Positions 17,173 through 25,221 of a stretch of 64,000 nucleotides of DNA are shown in pieces (within the stretch, counting starts at the first letter, position 1; each line of letters opens with the position of its first letter). The stretch is from Croceivirga sp. GTDB lineage: Bacteria; Bacteroidota; Bacteroidia; Flavobacteriales; Flavobacteriaceae. The stretch is taken from positions 682,001 through 746,000 of the forward strand of contig JANQKR010000013.1 of assembly GCA_028281025.1 (NCBI GenBank), in the 5' to 3' direction. The translations under genes and the position numbers were made by a program. The notes beneath the pieces were generated by a model. It saw only the letters and a program-made list of their open reading frames with translations, made no database searches and was not told the origin of the DNA.

Positions 17173-18564
17173 ATGATTGAGGCTTTAAATGACTTTTCCA
17201 AACTCAATAATGTGCCTAAAGCGCAGTTGCAATGGTTAAGTGGGCATATGGAAATGGTGGATATTCCCAAAGGGGGGTTTCTTTTCCAAAAGGGTAGCCC
17301 AATAGACCATTTGATGCTCATTTTTGAAGGGGATTTTGAGTTGTACCTGGTAAACAATAACAGTAGAAAGGCTTTTGGCCGTTTGCAAAAACATGATATT
17401 ACGGGGATGCTCCCTTTTTCAAGGGCAAAGCAGGCCACTGGTTTTGCCGTTGCCAGAAAGCCGGCAAAGGTGGGGAAGCTACATCGGGAAAAAATGCGGG
17501 AGTTGATCAGGGACCATTATGAGTTGACGGAAGTCTTGGTCCATGAAATGAACAACCGTATTCGAAACATCACCCAAATCGAGGTGCAGAATGAGAAACT
17601 GATCGCTTTGGGAAAACTTTCTGCCGGTCTGGCGCATGAATTGAACAATCCCGCTTCGGCAATGGTCCGTAGTGCTTCCTTATTGGAGCAGCATCTTATG
17701 GGATTGCCGGCCGATTTTAAACGTGTCATTAAAATAAAGACCGATGATACAGCCATAGACGCCGTCAACAACTTTATGTATCAGAAGCTAACGGAAAAGC
17801 CCTCGGAACTTACACTGTTGGAACAAAACACTTTGGAAGACGAGTTGTACGACTGGTTTTCAGAATGTAGTCTTGATGACAAATATGACTTAGTACCCCT
17901 ATTGGTGGAATATCAGTTCAATATTGAAGACCTGCAATTTGTAAAGTCATTGCTCAGGGAAGAGGATTTCAATCCCGTCCTCAAATGGATTGTGCAGAAT
18001 ATGACCACGAATAAAACGGTAACTGATATCAAAGAGGCCTCATCTCGAATTGAAACACTCATACAGTCCGTAAAGACGTATTCCTATATGGACCAGAGCC
18101 TGGACTTTCAATGGTTGGACCTTCACCAGGGTATCCAAAGTACGTTGAACGTGCTTAATCACAAATTACGCAAAGTAGGACATGAGGTGGTTACGGAATT
18201 TGATAAAGCCATGCCAAAAATCATGGGGCTACCAGGCGAACTGAATCAAGTATGGACAAATCTTATTGATAATGCCATAGATGCCTTGCCCCCAAAAGGA
18301 GGCCGATTGACCATACGCACAAAGGCAACGGAGAATTTTGCCTATACCTATATACAGGATAATGGCCACGGCATTGCCCAGGAACACCTGAACCACATTT
18401 TTGAACCCTTTTATACGACCAAGGAAGTAGGTAAGGGGACAGGTCTTGGATTGGACGTAACCCAAAAAATCATAAAGCAACATAACGGTCAGGTAAAGGC
18501 CACTTCAAAACCTGGTGAGACCATTTTTGAGGTTTGCTTGCCCATTGACCCTAATCCAGAATAA
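17173..18564 (+). CDS. Sensor histidine kinase with cyclic-nucleotide-binding-like input domain
   Basis: A 463-residue soluble kinase with no membrane segments. Residues 20-125 form a cNMP-binding-like barrel (GGFLFQKGSPIDHLMLIFEG). A long helix leads to the HisKA box GKLSAGLAHELNNPAS with phospho-accepting H155. The C-terminal ATPase domain has N box NLIDNAIDA, G1 DNGHG, F box FEPFYTT and G2 GTGLGL. The next gene, a receiver–oxidoreductase fusion, starts only 8 bp downstream, so this pair is probably one signalling unit. The input is presumably cytoplasmic, redox- or nucleotide-related. Confidence 0.9.
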   Translation: MIEALNDFSKLNNVPKAQLQWLSGHMEMVDIPKGGFLFQKGSPIDHLMLIFEGDFELYLVNNNSRKAFGRLQKHDITGMLPFSRAKQATGFAVARKPAKVGKLHREKMRELIRDHYELTEVLVHEMNNRIRNITQIEVQNEKLIALGKLSAGLAHELNNPASAMVRSASLLEQHLMGLPADFKRVIKIKTDDTAIDAVNNFMYQKLTEKPSELTLLEQNTLEDELYDWFSECSLDDKYDLVPLLVEYQFNIEDLQFVKSLLREEDFNPVLKWIVQNMTTNKTVTDIKEASSRIETLIQSVKTYSYMDQSLDFQWLDLHQGIQSTLNVLNHKLRKVGHEVVTEFDKAMPKIMGLPGELNQVWTNLIDNAIDALPPKGGRLTIRTKATENFAYTYIQDNGHGIAQEHLNHIFEPFYTTKEVGKGTGLGLDVTQKIIKQHNGQVKATSKPGETIFEVCLPIDPNPE

Positions 18565-18571
18565 GATTTCC

Positions 18572-20233
18572 GTGAAAAAACCCATTATACTAGCCGTGGA
18601 CGATGATGCCCAAGTATTGGCCGCCATTCGAAGTGACCTTCGTTCACGCTACCGAAACGATTACCGAATCATGGCCACCACCTCTGCCAATGAGGCGCTG
18701 GAAGCCATTGTTTCCTTGAAGAACAAAGGTGAGGAAGCGGCACTCTTCCTTTCCGATCAACGCATGCCGGAAATGCTGGGGGTCGACTTTTTGGAAAAGG
18801 CATTGGTCACTTTTCCACAGGCCAAACGTGTCCTGCTTACCGCATATTCCGATACTGATGCTGCCATTAAGGCCATAAATGATGTTCAGCTTGATTACTA
18901 CTTGCTGAAACCCTGGAACCCACCTGAAGAAAAACTGTTTCCTGTAATTGATGATGTCCTCCAGGATTGGTTGGCCCATTACTCACCACCATTTACGGGC
19001 CTACGGATAGTGGGGTATCAATTTTCACCCAATACACATTATATCAAGGATTTTTTAGCGGGAAATATGTTTCCCTACCAATTCCTGAATATTGAAAATG
19101 ATGCCACTGCCAAAGAACTAAGTGAGAGCAATTCATTGGAAGACAAAGACTTGCCCGTAGTTTTCCTCGAGGACGGCAGCTTATTGAAAAATCCGAAGCT
19201 TACCACCATTGCTGAAAAATTGGGGCTCAATATCAAAGCCCAGGAAGAACTGTACGATGTCATCATCATAGGAGCGGGGCCAGCGGGATTGGCCGCGGCG
19301 GTTTATGGAGGAAGTGAAGGACTTAAGACCCTTCTCATTGATAAAAAGGCTCCGGGAGGGCAAGCGGGAACAAGTTCACGCATCGAAAACTATTTGGGTT
19401 TTCCCAAAGGACTTAGTGGTTCTGATTTGGCCCGGCGCGCCATTACCCAGGCAACTCGTTTTGGCATTGAGTTCCTATCCCCTGTTGAGGTCAAGGCCAT
19501 TGAGGTCAAGGATTCCTACAAAACCGTTACCTTGTCCAACAACGCCCAGGTGAAGAGCAAAACAGTGGTCATTGCCACGGGTGTTGATTATCGTAAACTC
19601 CCTAATAAAGGGATGGAAGAACTCACGGGTGCCGGAGTGTATTATGGCGCGGCCACTACGGAAGCGCATACCTGTAAGAACGGTGAAGTATACGTTGTAG
19701 GTGGTGGGAATAGTGCCGGTCAGGGTGCAATGTACCTATCCAAGTTTGCAAAAAAGGTATATATCGTGATTCGCCGTGATTCCCTGGTGTCCACCATGAG
19801 TTCGTATTTGATAGATCAAATCAATACTACGGCCAATATTGAGATTCTGCCCAATTCGGAAATTATTGAAGCCAAAGGCGATAGCCATTTAGAAGCTTTA
19901 GTGCTGCGTAATAATATAAGTGGCCAGGAAACGGACCATGAGGCCAGGGCCATCTTTATCTTTATTGGGGCAAAACCCTATACCGAGTGGACGGGTAATC
20001 TGTTCCTTAAGGATAAAAAGGGCTTTTTAGTCACTGGACGGGAGGTATTGGACCACGAAAATGGAAGCCTGGTATGGAAACAGGACAAAACACCTTATCT
20101 TTTGGAAACCAGTGTGCCGGGTATTTTTGCCTCCGGTGATGTGCGCAGTGGGGCGATGAACCGTGTTGCCTCTGCCGTTGGCGAGGGCTCTATGTCCATC
20201 AGTTTGGTACACAAATATTTGAACGAGAACTAA
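18572..20233 (+). CDS. Response-regulator receiver fused to thioredoxin-reductase-like FAD oxidoreductase
   Basis: A 553-residue fusion from the GTG at 18572, 8 bp after the kinase stop. An ATG at 18515 would add 19 codons inside the kinase gene and looks unlikely. Residues 1-125 are a receiver domain (ILAVDDDAQVL, with the phospho-acceptor Asp in FLSDQRMPEM and Lys in YLLKPWNP). A small thioredoxin-like segment follows (about 135-220). The rest is a two-dinucleotide-binding flavoprotein: DVIIIGAGPAGLAAAVYGG for FAD and VYVVGGGNSAGQGAMYLS for NAD(P)H. The redox CxxC of true thioredoxin reductases is absent (only one Cys at EAHTCKNGE), which is usual for this fused family. It probably couples two-component signalling to flavin redox chemistry. 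Confidence 0.88.
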   Translation: MKKPIILAVDDDAQVLAAIRSDLRSRYRNDYRIMATTSANEALEAIVSLKNKGEEAALFLSDQRMPEMLGVDFLEKALVTFPQAKRVLLTAYSDTDAAIKAINDVQLDYYLLKPWNPPEEKLFPVIDDVLQDWLAHYSPPFTGLRIVGYQFSPNTHYIKDFLAGNMFPYQFLNIENDATAKELSESNSLEDKDLPVVFLEDGSLLKNPKLTTIAEKLGLNIKAQEELYDVIIIGAGPAGLAAAVYGGSEGLKTLLIDKKAPGGQAGTSSRIENYLGFPKGLSGSDLARRAITQATRFGIEFLSPVEVKAIEVKDSYKTVTLSNNAQVKSKTVVIATGVDYRKLPNKGMEELTGAGVYYGAATTEAHTCKNGEVYVVGGGNSAGQGAMYLSKFAKKVYIVIRRDSLVSTMSSYLIDQINTTANIEILPNSEIIEAKGDSHLEALVLRNNISGQETDHEARAIFIFIGAKPYTEWTGNLFLKDKKGFLVTGREVLDHENGSLVWKQDKTPYLLETSVPGIFASGDVRSGAMNRVASAVGEGSMSISLVHKYLNEN

Positions 20234-20513
20234 GAGCCTGTTTGGGAATTTGTGATTGGAATTGTTACAGGTCATTTTTGGCTCTAAGGGTCACAGTTCG
20301 GTTGAAGGCTATTCAGGGGCGCAATACAAAAAAATGGCCTTGGATATGGAAGAAATCCCAATGGTCTGTGTCCTAAAGCGTTCGTGTACCAGTATCCGAA
20401 TGTTAGGATATAGTATAAATTGTCCGTAAGGTTTTGTCCAATTCACCAAGAGGTATTCAAAAGACTTTGAAAATGTCTTGGTGACAATATGATCAACGTG
20501 TTTACCAAAATTA
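20234..20513. other. Intergenic stretch, no gene seen
   Basis: This 280-bp region lies between the receiver–oxidoreductase stop and the terminator at 20514. I see no open reading frame with a recognisable start and no tRNA. It contains only short imperfect hairpins. Confidence 0.5.
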
Positions 20514-20542
20514 AAAAAGCACGGTTTAAAACCGTGCTTTTT
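20514..20542. terminator. Bidirectional terminator between convergent genes
   Basis: AAAAAGCACGGTTT pairs with AAACCGTGCTTTTT in a near-perfect palindrome. A T-run follows on both strands. It lies 40 nt past the DUF1080 gene on the minus strand, and also in position to stop read-through from the oxidoreductase gene. Confidence 0.85.
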
Positions 20543-20582
20543 ATTCCTATGGATTCAATGGGTCCCCTAGGGACGCATTGGA

Positions 20583-21386
20583 TTAAAGCTCCTTGATTTT
20601 TATATTTCGGAACCACACATCATCGCCGTGGTCCTGTAAACCAATATAGCCCTCGGTGGCAACATCGGCCCAATTTTCATTTAATCCCGGGAATTTGCTT
20701 CCCGCTACCATTTCATTCCATTCCGGGGTCCACAAATGATATTCCACTACCTTTTCCCCATTCATTTTATGCCAAACAGAACCTTTGTACACCATTATTT
20801 CCACTTGGTTCCACTCCCCAACGGGTTTTGCATTTTGAGGCTTGGCAGGAATAAGGTCATACAGGGATCCCGCTTGTCGGTTTCCATCCGTACCCATCTT
20901 TGCATCTGGGTGTTTGTCATTGTCCAAAACCTGCATTTCCGGAGCGGTTTTCCAGATATAATCAAGGTCATCGGATTCCTGTCCTAAGTAGAATATACCG
21001 GAATTACCACCTTCGGAAATCTTCCATTCCAATTTCAAGTGAAAATTTGAAAACATGGAACCTCCATAAATGATATCCCCTCTATCCTTTCCTCCAGCTT
21101 CGCCCCTGCCGGAACCGGGGCAGTGTATCATACCATCCGCAATGACCCAGCCGTCAGGGAAAGTTTCCTTTCCGTAACTCCTCCAACCGGACGGACCTTC
21201 TCCGTCAAAAAGGAGTTTCCAACCTTCTGCCTTTTCTTCATCGGTAAGGGCATTGGGTACCATTGCCGTCTCGGTTTTTTCCATTGCCGGTTCTTCCTGT
21301 GCTGCTTGTTTTTCTTCTTTTTTGGAAGAATTACAGGAAAATAACAGTCCTGCGAGCACCACTACAATTATTTGTGATTTTTTCAT
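20583..21386 (-). CDS. DUF1080 (3-keto-disaccharide hydrolase-like) lipoprotein
   Basis: A 267-residue lipoprotein from the ATG at 21386. The upstream ATG at 21419 overlaps weak leader sequence and gives a poor signal peptide. The signal ends LAGLLFSCNSSKKEEK, with a lipid Cys and charged residues that resemble a surface-export signal. The rest is a concanavalin-like DUF1080 fold: WKLLFDGEGPSGWRSYG, FHLKLEWKISEGGNSGIFY, WNQVEIMVYKGSVWHKMNGEK, and a terminal GYIGLQDHGDDVWFRNIKI. Members hydrolyse 3-keto-glycosides. The Gfo/Idh/MocA oxidoreductase gene upstream on the same strand fits such a pathway. Confidence 0.88.
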   Translation of the reverse strand: MKKSQIIVVVLAGLLFSCNSSKKEEKQAAQEEPAMEKTETAMVPNALTDEEKAEGWKLLFDGEGPSGWRSYGKETFPDGWVIADGMIHCPGSGRGEAGGKDRGDIIYGGSMFSNFHLKLEWKISEGGNSGIFYLGQESDDLDYIWKTAPEMQVLDNDKHPDAKMGTDGNRQAGSLYDLIPAKPQNAKPVGEWNQVEIMVYKGSVWHKMNGEKVVEYHLWTPEWNEMVAGSKFPGLNENWADVATEGYIGLQDHGDDVWFRNIKIKEL

Positions 21387-21406
21387 TGACTTTGTTTTGT
21401 TTATTA

Positions 21407-22885
21407 TTAATAGCTCCAACCTTCCCTATAGGTCTTTTTGATATAGCTCTCAGCCGCTTCTTTTGCATTTAAATTGGCGTATTGCGTATCAAATTTTGGA
21501 TCACCATCAATTACGGTAAAACTATCGGTGGTTACCACTCGAATTTCATCCGTATCACTGATGTTCGTGATCTTCATATTTTCGGCATCCCATTCCAATC
21601 TTCTACGTAAATCTTGTAAACGTACGGCAAGATTTCCGGCAACGACCGTTTCGTTCAATGGTCCTGCATATTCAAAATTGGAACTACACTCCACGCGGTT
21701 TTCCTTACTTTCCTTGCATGCACGGACCCAATCCATTTCATGGCCGCCTTCCATGGCATTCGGAATTCTTCGCAATTCATTGGTGACCCTAGGTGGATTG
21801 TCCTCTCGGCCTATGATAAATGGATCCCTGGCATAGGTTCCACAGATAAGGGTTCCTTTGGAGCCATAAAAAATTGCACCACCTCCCCAGTCTCCCAGGA
21901 ATACGCCAGGTTTTAGTCCTTCAGGACGTTTTGGGGTCAGACCGCCATCATACCAAGTAAACTCTACGGCCGGCATTTTTACCTTTCCTTTCTTTGGCCG
22001 CTCACCAAAATAATAGGTTACTTTTTCCGATATGGGTGCACTTTCCGTGTTCACCTGGGAAGAAGAAGCCTCAAAAGCATATGGAAATCCTAAATTCAAC
22101 GCTTTATAGACTGGATCCATGATATGGCATGCCATATCTCCCAACGCCCCTGTTCCAAAATCCCACCAGGCCCTCCAGTTCCATGGAGTATAAGACGGGT
22201 GGTAAGGACGCCATTCGGCTGGTCCAATAAACAGATCCCAGTCCAGGGTGGGGGGCAGGGAAGGTGTTTCCAACGGTCTTTCCAACCCTTGTGGCCATAT
22301 GGGACGATTTGTCCAGGCATCCACTTTGGTTATTGTTCCAATTTCGCCGTTCCAAATCCATTCGCATACTTTTCGCATGTCATCACTGGAGTTCCCCTGA
22401 TTCCCCATTTGGGTGGCAACTCCGGTCTCTTGGGCAAGTTCTCGGAGTTTTCGGGATTCATATACGGAATGTGTCAAGGGCTTTTGTAGATAAACGTGTT
22501 TGCCCATCCGCATGGAATCCGCTGCGGAAACATAGTGGGTATGGTCTGGGGTAGCGATCACCACCGCATCTACATCCTTACCCATTTCATCCAGCATTTT
22601 TCGATAATCCTTGTACTTTTTTGCATCGGGATAGTCATCGAAACAGCGTTTGGCATATTTCCAATCCACATCTACCAGGGCCACAATATTCTGGGTGTTC
22701 ATATTTCTCAGGTTTGCGCGGCCCATTCCGCCTACACCGATACCGGCGATATTCAGTTTATCGCTTGGGGCGGTATGTCCCATTCCTGAAATGACATGGC
22801 TTGGTACTATGGAAATGCCTGCCAAGGCTACCCCCGACTTTTTTAAAAAGTCCCTTCTCTCATTTTTTGCTTTCTTATGTGTCAT
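21407..22885 (-). CDS. Tat-exported Gfo/Idh/MocA family oxidoreductase
   Basis: A 492-residue NAD(P)-dependent oxidoreductase. The N-terminus ERRDFLKKSGVALAGISIVP is a twin-arginine (RRDFLKK) signal, so it is folded and exported with its cofactor. The Rossmann motif is GIGVGGMGRANLRN. The catalytic EKP equivalent is VYLQKPLTHS (QKP). TGALGDMACHIMDP supplies the GDxxxH substrate residues. This family often oxidises sugars at C3, and the coupled DUF1080 lipoprotein 20 bp downstream would cleave the 3-keto product. The substrate is not known. A promoter with both conserved boxes lies upstream. Confidence 0.9.
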   Translation of the reverse strand: MTHKKAKNERRDFLKKSGVALAGISIVPSHVISGMGHTAPSDKLNIAGIGVGGMGRANLRNMNTQNIVALVDVDWKYAKRCFDDYPDAKKYKDYRKMLDEMGKDVDAVVIATPDHTHYVSAADSMRMGKHVYLQKPLTHSVYESRKLRELAQETGVATQMGNQGNSSDDMRKVCEWIWNGEIGTITKVDAWTNRPIWPQGLERPLETPSLPPTLDWDLFIGPAEWRPYHPSYTPWNWRAWWDFGTGALGDMACHIMDPVYKALNLGFPYAFEASSSQVNTESAPISEKVTYYFGERPKKGKVKMPAVEFTWYDGGLTPKRPEGLKPGVFLGDWGGGAIFYGSKGTLICGTYARDPFIIGREDNPPRVTNELRRIPNAMEGGHEMDWVRACKESKENRVECSSNFEYAGPLNETVVAGNLAVRLQDLRRRLEWDAENMKITNISDTDEIRVVTTDSFTVIDGDPKFDTQYANLNAKEAAESYIKKTYREGWSY

Positions 22886-22928
22886 ACATTTTTATTTTGC
22901 AATTTGCTTAATTGGTTCCGATTTGTCC

Positions 22929-22960
22929 CAAAAATACAGAACTTTTTGATGTTTTATCAA
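22929..22960 (-). promoter_or_regulatory. Promoter of the Gfo/Idh–DUF1080 pair
   Basis: On the minus strand TTG (22960-22958), a 21-nt spacer and TATTTTTG (22936-22929) match the Bacteroidota consensus. The -7 element is 44 nt from the ATG at 22885. Confidence 0.55.
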
Positions 22961-23291
22961 TGCTGGCCATTGTTATGTGTGATATTCTTAAAAACGAAAT
23001 ACCGACTATCCCCGAAAGGTCGATGCGAAAACCATTTTTTCCAAACCACAAGGCTCAAAAACAATATCTTTCCCATAAAGGCGGCTTCACCCCTCGGTCC
23101 TGTTCGGGGGACGACAAATTAATCTCTATTTTCGTAACAAAAAAGTGTTAAGATACCATTTCCCATTATGAATTCAAATAGTCCAGGTGTTTGAAAAAAT
23201 GAAAGGAAAATGAGCTTCAGATTTTTTTGAGTATAGGTGAACGCTCCCATTGCTTTTGGAAACACTGGCTATCCTATGGACTTAAGTGCGA
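22961..23291. other. Intergenic stretch, no gene seen
   Basis: This region of about 330 bp lies between the Gfo/Idh promoter and the end of the gspF gene. I find no convincing gene. A short GC-rich stretch at about 23089-23111 could fold. I see no clear terminator for the gsp operon. Confidence 0.4.
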
Positions 23292-24428
23292 TTATCCCAG
23301 TACACTGCCCAACTTGAACATGGGCAGGTACATGGCAATAAGAATGACGCCCACAAAAATCCCAACCACCAGTATGATCATTGGTTCCAATAGGGTTGAA
23401 AGTAATTTTGACCGTTGTTGGACTTCGATACTGTATTGGGAGTTTAATCGCTCAAAGATATATTCAGTTTGATTGGTCTCCTCCGCCACTTTGACCAGGG
23501 AAACCATCTTGGAATCGAACAAGGTATTGTCCTTGAGGCTTTGGGATAGGCTCTTTCCCTGGAGTATCTTTTGGTTCACTTCCACCAGGGCATCCTTTAA
23601 AGGAATAAAATCTATCATTTTTCCGGCCAGCTCAATACTGTTGAGCATGGGCAATCGGGAAGCGGTCAATAGACTCAATGCCCGGGTAAATTGGGCGAGA
23701 TAGACCGCCTTAATAAAAGTACCCACATAAGGAATCCTTAATAAGATACGATCGCGAAGCCTTTTAACGGACACATTGTTCCGTAGTAGTCGCCTTGAAA
23801 AAATGATGGCTAAAACCACCAATAAAAACCACGATCCATACGACTGTAGAAAATCAGAGGCCGAGACCACCACTTTAGTGATCCAGGGCAATTCCACATT
23901 GTTTTGCTTAAAGATGTCCTGAAACATGGGTACAACCAAACGAAGCATAAAAAGAACGACCAATATCGCGGTGACCAGAATAATGATTGGATAGGTGAGG
24001 GCGTTGATCAGGTTTCTGCGCTGTTCATTTTTTTTGGCAAAAAAATTGCCCAGTTCATCCGTTATCTCCGCCAATGTTCCCGATTCCTCCCCTATTTTGA
24101 TGGAATGGTATTCGTATTCCGTAAATTCCTTTTTTTGGCGAATGGATTCGGAAAAACTTTGACCGGATACCAGGTGTTCCGTCAACCCTCCAAAAAAATC
24201 TGCCAGTTTTTCCTTCTTTTGGCCTTTTTGAATCAGTTCCAGGGCTTCCTTTAACGTAATTCCCGCTTTTAACAGCACACTGAGTTCCGTGTAGAAATCC
24301 TCTTTTTTCTTGTTGGAAAAAAGCGATCCAAACCAATGGATTTCCTTTTTCCAGATATCCACATTGGGCCTGTCTTTTGCCTTTCCACCAACGGTTCCTG
24401 TTGCTATGTTGTCCAGTTTAAATCCCAT
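23292..24428 (-). CDS. gspF: Type II secretion/type IV pilus inner membrane platform protein GspF
   Basis: A 378-residue polytopic platform protein of T2SS/T4P machines. Two GspF repeats each contain helical bundles and membrane segments: LINALTYPIIILVTAILVVL at about 150-170 and the terminal MIILVVGIFVGVILIAMYLP. The family motifs FYTELSVLLKAGITLKEALE and FTRALSLLTASRLPMLNSIE are present, one per repeat. It abuts the next upstream gene with no gap. It should interact with the ATPase encoded 30 kb away at 57.8 kb. It is the last gene of the minus-strand secretion block. Confidence 0.92.
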   Translation of the reverse strand: MGFKLDNIATGTVGGKAKDRPNVDIWKKEIHWFGSLFSNKKKEDFYTELSVLLKAGITLKEALELIQKGQKKEKLADFFGGLTEHLVSGQSFSESIRQKKEFTEYEYHSIKIGEESGTLAEITDELGNFFAKKNEQRRNLINALTYPIIILVTAILVVLFMLRLVVPMFQDIFKQNNVELPWITKVVVSASDFLQSYGSWFLLVVLAIIFSRRLLRNNVSVKRLRDRILLRIPYVGTFIKAVYLAQFTRALSLLTASRLPMLNSIELAGKMIDFIPLKDALVEVNQKILQGKSLSQSLKDNTLFDSKMVSLVKVAEETNQTEYIFERLNSQYSIEVQQRSKLLSTLLEPMIILVVGIFVGVILIAMYLPMFKLGSVLG

Positions 24429-24899
24429 TCAATCCATAAATGATTCGGCGGCATTGATCTTATAGACCAGTAACGGCTGTCTTATGCTGTCGCTCAATTG
24501 CAGTTCCAAGGCATCCACTTCACCGGATATTACGGGTCTGCCCATGAAATAGTATTTTTTGTGTCCAATTGCTACCCTAAAGGTATCACTGCCCCGTATT
24601 ATGTAATCCCTATAAAACAAGTACTGGATTTGCCCTCCTGGACCATCACAGATCAGTCCATCCCCACTTTCGGCGGTGTATATTCTGGAAAACGTTCTTA
24701 CATCCTTCCAAAGCGCTTGTTTCAACAAACGCACTTCCGCAGTGGCCCCATACTCCTTACGAATGCCCGCCATCTGTTTTTCTACCAGATTCAATACCGA
24801 AAAGGCCAGGCCCACTACAATAACGGTGAGTAAAAGGACCACCATCATCTCACTTAGGGTAAACGCCTTTATTTTTTGGTTAAAACGGATCATGCGCAA
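24429..24899 (-). CDS. Minor pseudopilin (GspJ/GspH-like)
   Basis: A 156-residue prepilin-like protein. The type III signal reads FNQKIKAFTLSEMMVVLLLT: basic leader, then processing expected between Ala13 and Phe14, with the invariant Glu at +5 (FTLSE). The residue before the cut is Ala instead of the usual Gly. A single hydrophobic helix precedes a soluble domain with no special motif (DALELQLSDSIRQPLLVYKI). It overlaps the gene upstream by 20 bp and touches gspF directly. The assignment to J or H rests on gene order and length, not on a diagnostic motif. Confidence 0.8.
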   Translation of the reverse strand: MRMIRFNQKIKAFTLSEMMVVLLLTVIVVGLAFSVLNLVEKQMAGIRKEYGATAEVRLLKQALWKDVRTFSRIYTAESGDGLICDGPGGQIQYLFYRDYIIRGSDTFRVAIGHKKYYFMGRPVISGEVDALELQLSDSIRQPLLVYKINAAESFMD

Positions 24900-25221
24900 C
24901 TAGAATGGATTCGAGGTTTTTTTTGGATGTTTTATGTGTCGCTTCCAGTCGGACCACGGGAACATTAACGCCCTTTTCAAGGACGGCCCTTATGCTCCAG
25001 TCGTTCCAATCCTCCTGATAGGGCAATTGCAGCAACCCATGGGTATACTGATATTCCAAGCGATGTAATCGTTCTGAGATATTACCTGTATTCGCGGTTA
25101 CCTGAGCGGCCATCAGTGAATTCATGATGAGGCTAGCCACCATAAAGATGATGACGATCAGGATGGTGGCCACCATGGTCTCCATAAGCGTGGACGCCCG
25201 TATTTTTTTTAATAGAGCCAT
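24880..25221 (-). CDS. Minor pseudopilin (GspI-like)
   Basis: A 113-residue prepilin-like protein. LLKKIRASTLMETMVATILI shows a short basic leader, an Ala at -1 and Glu at +5 (STLME), followed by a long hydrophobic helix. The short soluble part and its place between the K-like and J-like genes fit GspI, the usual second minor pseudopilin of the tip complex. It overlaps the upstream gene by 13 bp and the downstream one by 20 bp. No other family signature is visible. Confidence 0.78.
   Translation of the reverse strand: MALLKKIRASTLMETMVATILIVIIFMVASLIMNSLMAAQVTANTGNISERLHRLEYQYTHGLLQLPYQEDWNDWSIRAVLEKGVNVPVVRLEATHKTSKKNLESILVAHDPF

Noticed and set aside
18515-18571. Upstream ATG start for the receiver–oxidoreductase
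   Set aside because: It would place 19 codons inside the kinase gene; the GTG at 18572 begins exactly at the receiver domain.
23089-23111. Terminator for the gsp operon
   Set aside because: The GC-rich fold has no T-tract and lies about 180 bp past the gspF stop.
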